64,000 nt of DNA from Rhizobium sp. AC27/96. GTDB taxonomy: Bacteria; Pseudomonadota; Alphaproteobacteria; Rhizobiales; Rhizobiaceae. The notes under the pieces were generated by a model that ran no database searches, was not told the DNA's origin, and saw only the letters and a program-made list of their open reading frames with translations. Both the position numbers and the translations under genes were made by a program. Positions 35,102-47,503 of this stretch are shown here, piece by piece; the stretch's first letter is position 1, and each line of letters starts with the position of its first letter. Where the stretch lies: positions 992,001-1,056,000 of the forward strand of contig NZ_LXKN01000001.1 of NCBI RefSeq assembly GCF_001692325.1. Reading direction: 5' to 3'.

Positions 35102-35638
35102 TCACTGGCCGAGACGGGTCATCAATGCGCTGATGCGCTGCTGTGCCCAGGGTATGACACGCAACGGCGAGCGGCCCTTGTCGGCATCGATGCCCTGTCC
35201 CTGGCCGAGTGTGACGCCCTGCCCCGTTGATACCTTGTTGACGGCGACACGGCCGCGCAAGACGAGCACGGATGTCTTGCCCGCCTTCACATCGACCGCC
35301 CACCGCGTGCCACGAACGGCGGCGATTGCCTGCGGCGTTACCACCTCGAACCCGCCTTTGACGCGACTGCTGTCGACATCGACCAAGGCTGCCTTGCCGC
35401 TGAGCACCAGCGCATCCACCTGCCCATCATGATTGCGGTCCGCAAGCCGGTAATGTGCGCCGCGCTCGATGGTAATGCTGAGCCCCGGCTGGCAATTCAA
35501 CGTCTGGCGTTCGGTGCTGACAGTCGGTTGAAGCGAGCAGTTCCCGGCGGATTCGGCAGAAGCCGTGCCGGCCCCGACGAGGCATAGAAGGCCCGTTGCC
35601 AGCGCCGCGCTGAGAAAATTACTCATTTGAATCATCAT
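35102..35638 (-). CDS. FecR-domain exported protein
   Basis: A 178-aa secreted or periplasmic protein. A signal peptide ends near ASA (residue ~28). The rest is a FecR-like beta-rich domain: LSITIERGAHYRLADRNHD, then VVTPQAIAAVRGTRWAVDV and KTSVLVLRGRVAVNKV. The segment TPxxxxxVRGT is the family hallmark. A GAGGG site supports ATG 35638 rather than upstream codons. It is coupled to the CHASE2 cyclase gene and may act as a partner in sensing envelope signals. Unlike true FecR, there is no ECF sigma/TonB receptor context. Confidence 0.88.
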   Translation of the reverse strand: MMIQMSNFLSAALATGLLCLVGAGTASAESAGNCSLQPTVSTERQTLNCQPGLSITIERGAHYRLADRNHDGQVDALVLSGKAALVDVDSSRVKGGFEVVTPQAIAAVRGTRWAVDVKAGKTSVLVLRGRVAVNKVSTGQGVTLGQGQGIDADKGRSPLRVIPWAQQRISALMTRLGQ

Positions 35639-35720
35639 TTTGGCCCTCATCACCTATAACTGGGGCCGAAGACGACGATGTCCAGTCACGGCATTCCAGA
35701 TACTTGGTGGTGATGATGCG

Positions 35721-36770
35721 TCAGGGATGATTGATCTGCAAGTTGTCGTAGCCTCGCGCCTTGTAAAGCACCGTCGAAATCAACCAGCTCAACAGGAAAA
35801 TACCGACGACAGCGAAGCCGAAATTGGCGAGATTGTCGTTGAGTTCGCCGATGAAGCGCCAGAATCCGCCTTCGAGACCGAGCTTGTCCGAAATAAGCCC
35901 GAGCGCCTCTATGCCGCCGATGAAGATGGCGACGACGACGGAAGCGGCGGTGATTGTCAGATTGTACCAGAGCTTGCGGATCGGCTTGACGAAGGCCCAG
36001 CCATAGGCGCCGGTCATCAGCGTGCTGTCGAGCGTATCCATCAGCGACATGCCGGCGGTGAAGAGCGCCGGGAAAATCAGGATCGTCCAGAAGGACATGC
36101 CCTGCGCGGCCTGCGCGGCGGAAATGCCGAGAAGCCCGATCTCGGTTGCGGTGTCGAAACCGAGACCAAAGAGGAAGCCGATCGGATACATGTGCCATGA
36201 GCGGGTCACGACCTTGAACATCGGCCGGAAGATGCGCGCCAGGAAGCCCCCGCCGGCAAGCAGCGTATCCAGATCTTCTTCCGCGATCCTCTCGCTTCTC
36301 CGCGCCCGCCTGAACGCCGACCAGACGCCCTTGAGCACGAAGAGATTGGCAATACCGATCAGGAGCAGGAAGGCCGCCGACACGGTGGTGCCGATGACAC
36401 CGCCGACATCGTGAAACGAATCGAGTTGGCTCTGCATCGCGGCGGCCGTCGCGGCAATCAGGATCGAGGCGATGACGACGATCGAGGAGTGACCGAGTGA
36501 GAAGAAGAAGCCGACGGCATAGGGCTGCTTCTTTTCCTGGATGAGCTTGCGCACGACATTGTCGATGGCGGCGATATGGTCGGCGTCGAAGGCGTGACGA
36601 AGGCCGAACATATAGGCAAGAAATGCAATGCCGAGCAGCGATGGCCTGTCCGAGAATGCGACCCAGGCCCAGATCCAGGCAACAATGTTGAAAATAATCA
36701 AAAGTGCAAAAGTGAAGGCGATCTTGGCTTTCGGCCGCTCGACGCCATCGTCAAATGGATTGAGGATCAT
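35721..36770 (-). CDS. NiCoT-family nickel/cobalt permease
   Basis: A 349-aa membrane protein with about eight helices. The NiCoT signature RHAFDADHIAAIDN (the H-x4-DH metal-selectivity motif in helix II) is intact, followed by FFSLGHSSIVV and later the LGFDTATEIGLLG block. Family members (HoxN, NixA, NhlF) import Ni2+ and/or Co2+ at high affinity for urease, hydrogenase or cobalamin synthesis. The start ATG 36770 gives the usual N-terminus; the longer frame is rejected. No urease or hydrogenase gene is nearby. I saw no cobalamin riboswitch upstream. Confidence 0.92.
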   Translation of the reverse strand: MILNPFDDGVERPKAKIAFTFALLIIFNIVAWIWAWVAFSDRPSLLGIAFLAYMFGLRHAFDADHIAAIDNVVRKLIQEKKQPYAVGFFFSLGHSSIVVIASILIAATAAAMQSQLDSFHDVGGVIGTTVSAAFLLLIGIANLFVLKGVWSAFRRARRSERIAEEDLDTLLAGGGFLARIFRPMFKVVTRSWHMYPIGFLFGLGFDTATEIGLLGISAAQAAQGMSFWTILIFPALFTAGMSLMDTLDSTLMTGAYGWAFVKPIRKLWYNLTITAASVVVAIFIGGIEALGLISDKLGLEGGFWRFIGELNDNLANFGFAVVGIFLLSWLISTVLYKARGYDNLQINHP

Positions 36771-36875
36771 ACTTTTGTTCCCGTTATGCTTACTCGCACA
36801 GTGCCACGGAAACCCAAGGGGCGCGACAGTCAAATGACGTAGATGCCGAAGTTTTTCGCAGTGTTGCAAATTTGG

Positions 36876-36901
36876 GCAAGCCCGACATGAGCCGGGCTTG
36901 C
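36876..36901 (-). terminator. terminator-like hairpin after the rhodanese gene
   Basis: GCAAGCCCG (36876-36884) pairs perfectly with CGGGCTTGC (36893-36901). It begins 13 bp after the rhodanese stop on the minus strand, but the following T-tract is weak (CCCAAATTTGC). Confidence 0.5.
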
Positions 36902-36913
36902 GTCATTATTCAA

Positions 36914-37306
36914 TCATCCTCTTTCGAAGGGATGGCCCTCGTCTGCCCAGCCGGTAATGCCGCCGATCATCACCTTCACGCGCTTGCCGAGCGTGCCGAG
37001 CCGCAAGGCGGCCCTGTCGGTGCCGTTGCAATGCGGACCGGCGCAATAGACCACGAACAGTGTATCCTCAGGCCATTCCGCCATCTTTCGCGCCGTCATC
37101 TTGCCATGCGGCAGATTGATCGCGCCGGGAATATGCTGCTCCTGAAACAGGGCTGGACCGCGAACATCGATGAGGACGAAATCCGCGTTGCCTGAGGTCA
37201 TGGCCTGCTGCACATCGGAACAATCTGTCTCGAAGGCGAGCCTGCGGGCATAATGTTCGGCAACGAGCTGCGGATCTGCGGCGGGGATTTCACTGACTAG
37301 GGACAT
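36914..37306 (-). CDS. rhodanese-like domain protein
   Basis: A 130-aa single rhodanese domain with a short N-terminal extension. VLIDVRGPALFQEQHIPGAINLPHG is the characteristic front half (given as one contiguous block in two parts: VLIDVRGPALF and QEQHIPGAINLP). The active-site loop is YCAGPHCNGTDRAA, with the catalytic Cys in place. Sulfur transfer or a regulatory persulfide role is likely. The start ATG 37306 has an AAGGAG site. It is divergent from ftrA; FtrA-type regulators are frequently next to a rhodanese gene. Confidence 0.9.
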   Translation of the reverse strand: MSLVSEIPAADPQLVAEHYARRLAFETDCSDVQQAMTSGNADFVLIDVRGPALFQEQHIPGAINLPHGKMTARKMAEWPEDTLFVVYCAGPHCNGTDRAALRLGTLGKRVKVMIGGITGWADEGHPFERG

Positions 37307-37392
37307 GTAACGCTCCTTCATTGGTTCGCTGCATTCATGCCCGAGCGGTTCGAGAGTTGAAATTGGCCGAAATGCCATATAGCGTCAAAATC

Positions 37393-40674
<3,282 letters not shown>

Positions 40675-40787
40675 AGGTCCAGTCCTGCCCGCATGCGGGC
40701 ATCAAAAAGAAAAGCTCGCGGCTCTTTACATGAGGCTCTCGCCTATTCCAAGCCCTTTTGAGGCCGGAATTCCGGACAAGCCGGTCT

Positions 40788-41558
40788 TTAGGCGAACTGC
40801 CGTTCGAATGCGGCATAAATGGCGAGGAAATCGACCGCTTTCAAGCTTTGACCTCCGACAAGCAAACCATTGACGTTGGGAACATCGAGAAGGTCCCGCG
40901 CATTGGCGCCGCTGACCGATCCGCCGTAGAGGATTCTCATTTTGCCGCCTTGCTTGCCGAAGCGTTCGACGAGCTCGGAACGGATGAAGCCATGGGCCTC
41001 CTCGACATTTTCGCGGGTCGGAACCTGACCGGTGCCGATCGCCCATACAGGCTCGTAGGCGATGACGGTCGATTCTGCCGTCGAGTTGTCTGGAATCGAG
41101 CCGGCCAGCTCGCGCTTCAGCACATCCAGGGTCTGGCCGCTGTTGCGCTCATAGGCGGTTTCGCCAAGGCAGATGATGGCCGTCAGGCCCGCTTCATGGG
41201 CGGCCTGCGCCTTGGCGCGCACCAGCATGTCGCTTTCCGCGTGGTTCCGGCGACGCTCGGAATGGCCGACGATCACATGGGTGCCGAAGCAATCCGCAAT
41301 CATCTCGGCCGAGATATCGCCGGTATGTGCGCCGCTGACCTGCTGGTGGCAATCCTGGGCGCCTATCGCCAGCGGGCTGTCGTCGCAGAGCGCCGTCGCG
41401 ACATAGAGCAAGGTGGCCGGAGGGCAAAGCAGCGTATCGATTTTCTCCGATAGCGGCGTCTTGACGCCGTCTGCGATCGCCTTGATCTGATCCAGGCTCG
41501 CACGCGTGCCGTTCATCTTCCAGTTTCCGGCCAGAAGCGGCCGTACAGTCTTCGTCAT
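40788..41558 (-). CDS. tpiA: triosephosphate isomerase
   Basis: A 256-aa glycolytic enzyme interconverting DHAP and glyceraldehyde 3-phosphate. Catalytic Lys is in LAGNWKMNG, His in VIVGHSERR, Glu in [13 protein letters not shown]. Phosphate-binding GGSVSGAN and [11 protein letters not shown] complete the barrel. It is upstream of secG and pyrG on the same strand. Length is normal. Confidence 0.97.
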   Translation of the reverse strand: MTKTVRPLLAGNWKMNGTRASLDQIKAIADGVKTPLSEKIDTLLCPPATLLYVATALCDDSPLAIGAQDCHQQVSGAHTGDISAEMIADCFGTHVIVGHSERRRNHAESDMLVRAKAQAAHEAGLTAIICLGETAYERNSGQTLDVLKRELAGSIPDNSTAESTVIAYEPVWAIGTGQVPTRENVEEAHGFIRSELVERFGKQGGKMRILYGGSVSGANARDLLDVPNVNGLLVGGQSLKAVDFLAIYAAFERQFA

Positions 41559-41697
41559 TCCGAACTTCTCCCCCTTGATCCACCTGTCGGACTAACAAAA
41601 CTGTGGAGGAAAGGAAAGTTATGGAAAGGGGTCGAAACCGGTTCAAATCGTTTGAAAGATGCTTATCCGGAAAATAAGTCGAATTGGCTGATATGTT

Positions 41698-42594
41698 TCA
41701 GGAGGCCTGTGGATCAGCGATCCAGTTGAGCACCCTGCGCCAATCGGTCATCCGCACCGGCGTTCCATGATTTCCGGTTTCGAAAAGCGTGAACCGCGTC
41801 GGGTAATGCGCTTTGTAGAGCTTCTCGAACAGGGCTTGCTGGTCGGCTGCCGCATAGACCGGATCCTTGCTGCCATGGGTGAACCAAAGCGGCAGCTTCG
41901 CCTTGTAGAAGGCGCTCTTCGTAAAATCCGGATCGGTGACACCGCTTAGAATCGCCATGCCTTTCAGGCGCTTGACGCTTTCGGCATCGCGGGTGATGCC
42001 CCAGCAGATGAAGCTGCCCATCGAGGCGCAGGTCAGAATGACGGGCTTGCCGCCGGATTGTTCGGAGGAATAGCGGATCAGCGCTGCTATATCGGCCACG
42101 CCATTGCTGTCGAAGCTCTTGACGCTTGGCGCATAGTAGGTGCCGCCGTTTGCGTAGGCGAGGTTTTTCAGCCGGTTGAAATTGCCGCCGAACGTATAGT
42201 CGTTGGAGCCGAGCCGGCGATCGCCGCCACGGCCATGGATGAAAATGACGGTGAAAGCCTGTTTCGATGCCGGCCCTATCCGCGTGACATCGACCTTGTG
42301 ATCGCCGAGCTGCAGGGTCTCGTCTTCCTGCGCCTTCCAGCGGACGCCCGTGTCGACATAGGCCGGCTTGACGCGCTTTTCCGGGATTTGGTCGCGACCG
42401 TTGATATCCCGCATCTCCTGATAATCGATCGTCTGGAAAGCGCCATTGTCATGGCTCTCGAGCACGGTCTGATTAGAAAAGAGTTCGTCCTTGAAGGGCT
42501 TCAGCATCTCCGCATCGGCGCTGGAAGCGGCCGCAAGCAGCAGAAAGCTTGATATCGCGGCCAGGATAGGCAAATGAGCTGTGGACATTCGCAT
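41698..42594 (-). CDS. secreted alpha/beta hydrolase
   Basis: A 298-aa protein with a signal peptide (HLPILAAISSFLLLAAASSADA). The alpha/beta hydrolase fold shows VIFIHGRGGDRR (oxyanion region), a nucleophile Ser in LTCASMGSF (C-x-S-x-G in place of the standard G-x-S-x-G), an Asp in THGSKDPVY and a His in ETGNHGTPV. It is probably a periplasmic esterase or related hydrolase. A strong GGAGGAAG site precedes ATG 42594, which decides the start. It is divergent from parE with a perfect 15-bp palindrome between them. The substrate is unknown. Confidence 0.83.
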   Translation of the reverse strand: MRMSTAHLPILAAISSFLLLAAASSADAEMLKPFKDELFSNQTVLESHDNGAFQTIDYQEMRDINGRDQIPEKRVKPAYVDTGVRWKAQEDETLQLGDHKVDVTRIGPASKQAFTVIFIHGRGGDRRLGSNDYTFGGNFNRLKNLAYANGGTYYAPSVKSFDSNGVADIAALIRYSSEQSGGKPVILTCASMGSFICWGITRDAESVKRLKGMAILSGVTDPDFTKSAFYKAKLPLWFTHGSKDPVYAAADQQALFEKLYKAHYPTRFTLFETGNHGTPVRMTDWRRVLNWIADPQAS

Positions 42595-42710
42595 GCGGAC
42601 ACTTCCTCCGATCGGCCACCGGGCTTGCCATTCGTCACCCGGCAACGCAAATCTCTTTATAAATCTGCCCCGTCGTGGGGCGCCATCGCTCTTGTGTGCC
42701 GTTTCTGGCA

Positions 42711-42725
42711 GAATCACGGTGATTC
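42711..42725. promoter_or_regulatory. perfect 15-bp palindrome between hydrolase and parE
   Basis: GAATCAC-G-GTGATTC is a perfect dyad about 117 bp upstream of the hydrolase start and 76 bp upstream of the parE start. It looks like a repressor or activator site. The cognate regulator is not evident from the window. Confidence 0.45.
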
Positions 42726-42800
42726 GCGAATAGCGGCCGCAAATGCGATAATAAAAGGGGTCTGGCCCCACCAGAACAAATCTGAGCAGCTTGAAATTCT

Positions 42801-44864
42801 ATGGATAACAGCAACGATCTCTTCTCCGGACTGCCTAGTGCCCCTAAGCCGGAGGCAACGGAAAAGCCCGCCCTGAAAGTTGAAAAGCCTGTGGCAGCGA
42901 CGCCGCAGCGCGCGGCGCCGACGACATCTTCAGCCGAGGAATATGGCGCAAGCTCGATCCGCGTTCTTGAGGGGCTTGAGCCGGTCCGCATGCGTCCGGG
43001 CATGTATATCGGCGGCACGGATGAAAAGGCGCTGCACCATCTCTTCGCCGAAGTCATCGACAATTCGATGGACGAAGCCGTTGCCGGCCATGCCAATTTC
43101 ATCGAGGTCTATCTCGACCGGCAGGGTTATCTGACCGTCACCGACAACGGTCGCGGCATCCCGGTGGAAAACCATCCGCAGGTACCGGGCAAATCGACGC
43201 TCGAAGTGATCATGACCAAGCTGCATGCCGGCGGCAAGTTCGACGGCAAGGCCTACGAGACCTCGGGCGGTCTGCACGGCGTCGGCGTCTCCGTCGTCAA
43301 CGCGCTGTCGGATGATCTGGAAGTCGAGGTCGCCCGCAATCGCAAGCTCTATCGCCAGCGCTTTTCGCGCGGCGTGCCGGTCGGCGGCCTTGAAGAAATG
43401 GGCGATGTCCATAATCGCCGCGGCACCCGGGTCCGCTTCCATCCCGATCCGCAGATCTTTGGCGATCATGCCCGCTTCGAGCCGGCCCGTGTCTTCCGCA
43501 TGGCGCGCTCCAAGGCCTACCTGTTCGGCGGCGTCGAGATTCGCTGGAGCTGCGATCCGGAACTGGCGCCGGAGGGCTCCGATGTTCCTGAGAAAGCCGT
43601 CTTCCATTTCCCTGGCGGCTTGAAAGATTATCTCAAGGCGACGATGGGCAACGAGTTCACCGTTACCCGAGAGATTTTCGCCGGCAAGACGGAGAAGGAT
43701 AGCGGTCACGGTTCGCTGGAATGGGCGATCACCTGGTACGGCGGCGATCCGCAGATCCATTCCTATTGCAATACCATCCCGACGCCTGAGGGCGGCACGC
43801 ATGAGGCCGGCTTCCGCATCGCGCTTACCAAGGGTCTGAAGAGCTACGCCGAACTAACGCAGAACAAGCGCGCCGCCAATATCAGCACGGAAGACGTGAT
43901 GATATCGGGCGTCGGCATGCTCTCGATCTTTATCCGCGAACCGGAATTCGTCGGCCAGACCAAGGACAGGCTCGCGACCGTCGAGGCGCAGCGCATCGTC
44001 GAAAACGCTCTGCGCGATCCCTTCGACCACTATCTTACCGATAATCCGACCGAAGCCGAAAAGCTGCTGGAATGGGTGATCGAGCGCTCTGAGGAGCGCA
44101 TGCGCCGCCGCAAGGAAAAGGAAGTCAACCGCAAGACCGCCGTGCGCAAGCTGCGCCTGCCCGGCAAGCTCGCGGACTGCTCGCAGAACTCCGCCGCCGG
44201 CGCCGAACTCTTCCTGGTCGAGGGTGACTCGGCCGGTGGCTCTGCCAAGCAGGCGCGCAATCGCATGAATCAGGCGATCCTGCCGCTGCGCGGCAAGATC
44301 CTCAATGTCGCCAGCGCCGGCCGCGAAAAGCTTTCGGCCAACCAGCAGATCGCCGATCTGATCCAGGCGCTGGGCTGCGGCACGCGCTCGAAATACCGGG
44401 AAGAAGACCTTCGCTATCAGCGCATCGTCGTCATGACCGATGCCGACGTCGACGGTGCTCACATCGCCTCGCTGCTGATTACCTTCTTCTATCAGGAAAT
44501 GCCCGAACTGGTCCGCGGTGGCCATCTTTTCTTGGCCGTTCCGCCGCTCTACAAGATCACGCAGGGGGCGAAATCGATTTATGCCCGCGACGACGCGCAT
44601 CGGCTGGAGCTGATGGAGACGGAGTTCAAGGGCAAAGGCAAGCTCGAGATCAGCCGATTCAAAGGCTTGGGCGAAATGCTTCCCGCGCAGCTCAAGGAAA
44701 CGACGATGGATCCGTCCAAGCGGACCTTGTTGCGTGTCGAGATCGATGAGGTCGATTTCGAGGGCACGCGCGATGCCGTCGACAATCTCATGGGCACCAA
44801 GGCCGATGCCCGCTTCCGCTTTATTCAGGAGCGTGCGGCCTTCGCCGAGGATCTGGATATCTGA
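42801..44864 (+). CDS. parE: DNA topoisomerase IV subunit B
   Basis: A 687-aa type IIA topoisomerase ATPase subunit. The GHKL ATPase has EVIDNSMDEAVAG (Glu/Asn), TVTDNGRGIPVE and SGGLHGVGVSVVNALS. The TOPRIM domain has EGDSAGGSAKQARNR and the metal triad in MTDADVDGAHI. The C-terminus lacks the extra GyrB insert and ends AFAEDLDI, favouring ParE over GyrB. An unconserved Pro/Ala-rich N-terminal ~40 residues precede the ATPase core, as in other rhizobia. It works with ParC (not in the window) in decatenating chromosomes. Confidence 0.95.
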   Translation: MDNSNDLFSGLPSAPKPEATEKPALKVEKPVAATPQRAAPTTSSAEEYGASSIRVLEGLEPVRMRPGMYIGGTDEKALHHLFAEVIDNSMDEAVAGHANFIEVYLDRQGYLTVTDNGRGIPVENHPQVPGKSTLEVIMTKLHAGGKFDGKAYETSGGLHGVGVSVVNALSDDLEVEVARNRKLYRQRFSRGVPVGGLEEMGDVHNRRGTRVRFHPDPQIFGDHARFEPARVFRMARSKAYLFGGVEIRWSCDPELAPEGSDVPEKAVFHFPGGLKDYLKATMGNEFTVTREIFAGKTEKDSGHGSLEWAITWYGGDPQIHSYCNTIPTPEGGTHEAGFRIALTKGLKSYAELTQNKRAANISTEDVMISGVGMLSIFIREPEFVGQTKDRLATVEAQRIVENALRDPFDHYLTDNPTEAEKLLEWVIERSEERMRRRKEKEVNRKTAVRKLRLPGKLADCSQNSAAGAELFLVEGDSAGGSAKQARNRMNQAILPLRGKILNVASAGREKLSANQQIADLIQALGCGTRSKYREEDLRYQRIVVMTDADVDGAHIASLLITFFYQEMPELVRGGHLFLAVPPLYKITQGAKSIYARDDAHRLELMETEFKGKGKLEISRFKGLGEMLPAQLKETTMDPSKRTLLRVEIDEVDFEGTRDAVDNLMGTKADARFRFIQERAAFAEDLDI

Positions 44865-45013
44865 CAACCGCAACGGGTTGCCGTTGCCCGGCACCATCCC
44901 CGATATTTTATCGGAATGTCGGATATTCGTTACGAACGCGTCATGGACGGATGCATAGATGGCGGCATTAGCTTGAATGTCGCTATTTAACCATTCGGAT
45001 TGACCATATCGCC

Positions 45014-46147
45014 ATGTTGAAGCCCATTTTGTCGGCTGTTGCCGCCGCCTTCCTGTTCGGCCTTCCCGTTCACGCTGCAGACATCGGCACGATTATCGAC
45101 GTGCCCTGCCCCTTTGGCGACTGCAACGCCGGCATCAGCCTCGCCTATCTCGGCAGCTACGATATCCCGACAGGCTTCACGGAAAATGGCGTTGAGGTCG
45201 GCGGCCTGTCGGGCATCGAATTTGATCCGTCAACCGGCCGCTATATTTCCATCAGCGATGATCGCTCCGAGAAGGCGCCGGCCCGCTTCTACCGCCTGGA
45301 TATTGACGTCAGCGCCGAAGGCCTGAAAGGCGTAGCGGTTCTCGATCACGTTACGCTGCAGGATAAGGATGGCCAGCCTTTCGCGACGAAAAAGGTGGAT
45401 GCGGAATCCATTCGCCTTGGCAGGGACGGCATATATTGGAGCAGTGAAGGCGACGGAAAGGCATTGCTGCCGCCCTTCGTGCGTATTGCCAACCGAGCCG
45501 GCGGCTACATGCGCGAATTTTCACTGCCGGACGGATTCGCGCCCACCGCCGACAAGAGCACTGGCATCCGTGACAATCTCGCTTTCGAAGGCCTGGCTTT
45601 TCTCTCCGGTGGAGATCTGATCGTCGGCACGGAATCCGCGCTCTATCAGGATGGGCAGATCGCCACGCTCACCGGCGGCGCGCTTGCCCGCCTCATCCGC
45701 TATGACGTCGCGACCGGCGAACCGAAGGCGCAATATGTCTATCCGGTCTCGCCAATTCCGCAGGCGCCACCCACGGCAAACGGCTGGAACGATTCCGGCC
45801 TGTCCGAGATCATCGGACTTGACGACCACCATCTGCTCGCGATCGAACGCGGCTACGCCCAGGGTATCGGCAATACCATCGTGATCAATATGGTCGATCT
45901 CGACGGCGCTACCGATGTGTCGAACATCCCTTCGCTTGCCAAGACCGATCAGCGCGTCGTGCCGGTGCGCAAGGCCCAGATCATGGATCTGCGGGCTCTC
46001 GGCCTTGCCCCTGACAACATCGAAGGCATTGCCTTCGGCAAGGCCAGGGACGGCACGGATGTATTGATCCTTGTCGCCGACAACAACTTCAATCCGATGC
46101 AAAAGACCCAGTTTTTCGCATTCAAGGTGATCCGCCGTCCCTCCTGA
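45014..46147 (+). CDS. exported esterase-like/phytase-like protein
   Basis: A 377-aa secreted protein with an N-terminal signal peptide (LSAVAAAFLFGLPVHAA). The body matches the phytase-like (esterase-like activity of phytase) domain, a beta-propeller-like fold: VGGLSGIEFDPSTGRYISISDDRS, DAESIRLGRDGIYWSSEGD, and near the C-terminus NIEGIAFGKARDGTDVLILVADNNF (each cited in part). Phosphatase activity on organic phosphate is suggested by the family name but poorly established. It is monocistronic or weakly linked to the AI-2E-type gene 140 bp downstream. Confidence 0.87.
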   Translation: MLKPILSAVAAAFLFGLPVHAADIGTIIDVPCPFGDCNAGISLAYLGSYDIPTGFTENGVEVGGLSGIEFDPSTGRYISISDDRSEKAPARFYRLDIDVSAEGLKGVAVLDHVTLQDKDGQPFATKKVDAESIRLGRDGIYWSSEGDGKALLPPFVRIANRAGGYMREFSLPDGFAPTADKSTGIRDNLAFEGLAFLSGGDLIVGTESALYQDGQIATLTGGALARLIRYDVATGEPKAQYVYPVSPIPQAPPTANGWNDSGLSEIIGLDDHHLLAIERGYAQGIGNTIVINMVDLDGATDVSNIPSLAKTDQRVVPVRKAQIMDLRALGLAPDNIEGIAFGKARDGTDVLILVADNNFNPMQKTQFFAFKVIRRPS

Positions 46148-46232
46148 AGCCTTGTTATTATCTTTACGGCAGTCGTGTTATTGTCACGGCATCGGAATAA
46201 AGAGGCTTTCAGGGCGTTGCTCTTGAAAGAGC

Positions 46233-46264
46233 CTAGATCGTACCCCATAACCGGGTGGATCTAG
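46233..46264. repeat. long imperfect hairpin before AI-2E-type permease gene
   Basis: CTAGATC (46233-46239) and GATCTAG (46258-46264) form an outer stem, with ACCC (46242-46245) and GGGT (46253-46256) pairing inside across a small internal loop. It ends 24 bp before the proposed start codon and directly before the AGAGGGG ribosome binding region. It may be a leader hairpin affecting translation; there is no T-tract. Confidence 0.4.
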
Positions 46265-46288
46265 TTGAAGAGGGGCAAAGTAAGTCCG

Positions 46289-47503
46289 GTGGGTGTATTT
46301 GAACGTCAGAAGCCGAAGGAGCATCGTTGGCTGGGGTCGAGTGCGCATGCGCGCATGCCGCTTATTCCATCCATCTCCGCTGCGCGTTGGCTGCTAATTC
46401 TGATTGCCATTGCCGGCGCCTATTTCTTCTACGGCTTTCTTGTTCCGGTTTTAGCCGCAGCGGTGATCGGTTTCGCCACCTGGCCGCTTTATAGCGAGCT
46501 GCTGCGCCGCACTGGTGGCAATACGACGCTCGCGGCCACCATCGCCCTTATGTTCATCGTGACGTTTCTCGTCCTGCCGATCGTGCTGTCGGCCATCTAT
46601 ATGGCTGGTGAAGTGCGCGAATGGTTCGGCTGGGCCGTTCACGTCAACCGCGAAGGCGCGCCAACGCCGGAATGGATCCTGGCCTTGCCAGTCGTTGGAC
46701 AATGGCTTGGCGAACAATGGACGCAATATGTCGGCAGCCCGGGCTCAATCGGCGAGCTGGCGCAACTGGTCAGTGGCGCGCATATCGGCAACATCTACAG
46801 GGCGGTCCTTGCGGCGGGCGGCAACGCGTTTCATGTCGTCTTAACCCTGCTGTTCATGCTGATCGCCCTGTTCTTCATCTATCGCGATGGTTCGACCTTC
46901 GTGCGCCAGGTCGATCTCCTTGGCGAGCGCATCCTTCCGAACCGCTGGGAACGGATTTCCCGTGTCGTGCCGGCCACCATCAGCTCCACCGTCATGGGCA
47001 TGACGCTGATCGCGATCGGCGAAGGCATCGTTCTCGGCGTGGCCTATTGGATTGCCGGCGCCCCCTCTGCGATCACGCTTGGCGTTCTCACAGGCGTCAT
47101 GGCCCTTGTGCCGGGTGGCGCCCCGCTGTCGATGTTTCTCGTCTCGGTTTATCTTGTTGCCAGCGGGTCACTTTGGGCGGGCGTTGGATTGTTTGTTTGG
47201 GGCACGGTCGAGCTTTTCATCGTCGACAAGACGCTTCGCCCGAAGCTTGTCGGCGGCCCGATCAAGCTGCCCTTCCTGCCGACCTTCTTCGGTCTCGTCG
47301 GCGGCGTAAAGACCATGGGCTTCCTTGGTCTGTTCATCGGCCCGGTCTTGATGGCAATCATCGTCGCCATCTGGCGCGAATGGATTCGCGAGGCGGAACT
47401 GACCGAAGAGCAGCATGCGCAGGAGCCTGAGTTGCAACTGCGTGGCCCGACGGTTCCGAACGCTGATCGCGTGCCTAGGTCAGAGCCAGCCTCTTCTCCA
47501 TGA
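46289..47503 (+). CDS. AI-2E/UPF0118-family membrane protein
   Basis: A ~404-aa integral membrane protein with about eight helices. It carries the family motifs PVLAAAVIGFATWPLY near the N-terminus and VLTGVMALVPGGAPLSMFLV and FLGLFIGPVLMAI toward the C-terminus. Members include TqsA (proposed AI-2 exporter) and various ion exchangers, so the name does not prove a quorum-sensing role. Start choice is uncertain: GTG 46289 with AGAGGGG 12 bp upstream, TTG 46265 further up, or ATG 46355. The last 29 bp overlap the convergent GNAT gene. Confidence 0.85.
   Translation: MGVFERQKPKEHRWLGSSAHARMPLIPSISAARWLLILIAIAGAYFFYGFLVPVLAAAVIGFATWPLYSELLRRTGGNTTLAATIALMFIVTFLVLPIVLSAIYMAGEVREWFGWAVHVNREGAPTPEWILALPVVGQWLGEQWTQYVGSPGSIGELAQLVSGAHIGNIYRAVLAAGGNAFHVVLTLLFMLIALFFIYRDGSTFVRQVDLLGERILPNRWERISRVVPATISSTVMGMTLIAIGEGIVLGVAYWIAGAPSAITLGVLTGVMALVPGGAPLSMFLVSVYLVASGSLWAGVGLFVWGTVELFIVDKTLRPKLVGGPIKLPFLPTFFGLVGGVKTMGFLGLFIGPVLMAIIVAIWREWIREAELTEEQHAQEPELQLRGPTVPNADRVPRSEPASSP

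Noticed and set aside
36771-36840. Possible cobalamin riboswitch before the Ni/Co permease
   Set aside because: I found no B12-box-like segment; only a short GTCA-AA-TGAC dyad (36829-36838), too small to assign.
46289-47503. Quorum-sensing (AI-2) export function
   Set aside because: The family name is misleading; members transport varied substrates and no AI-2 system genes are nearby.
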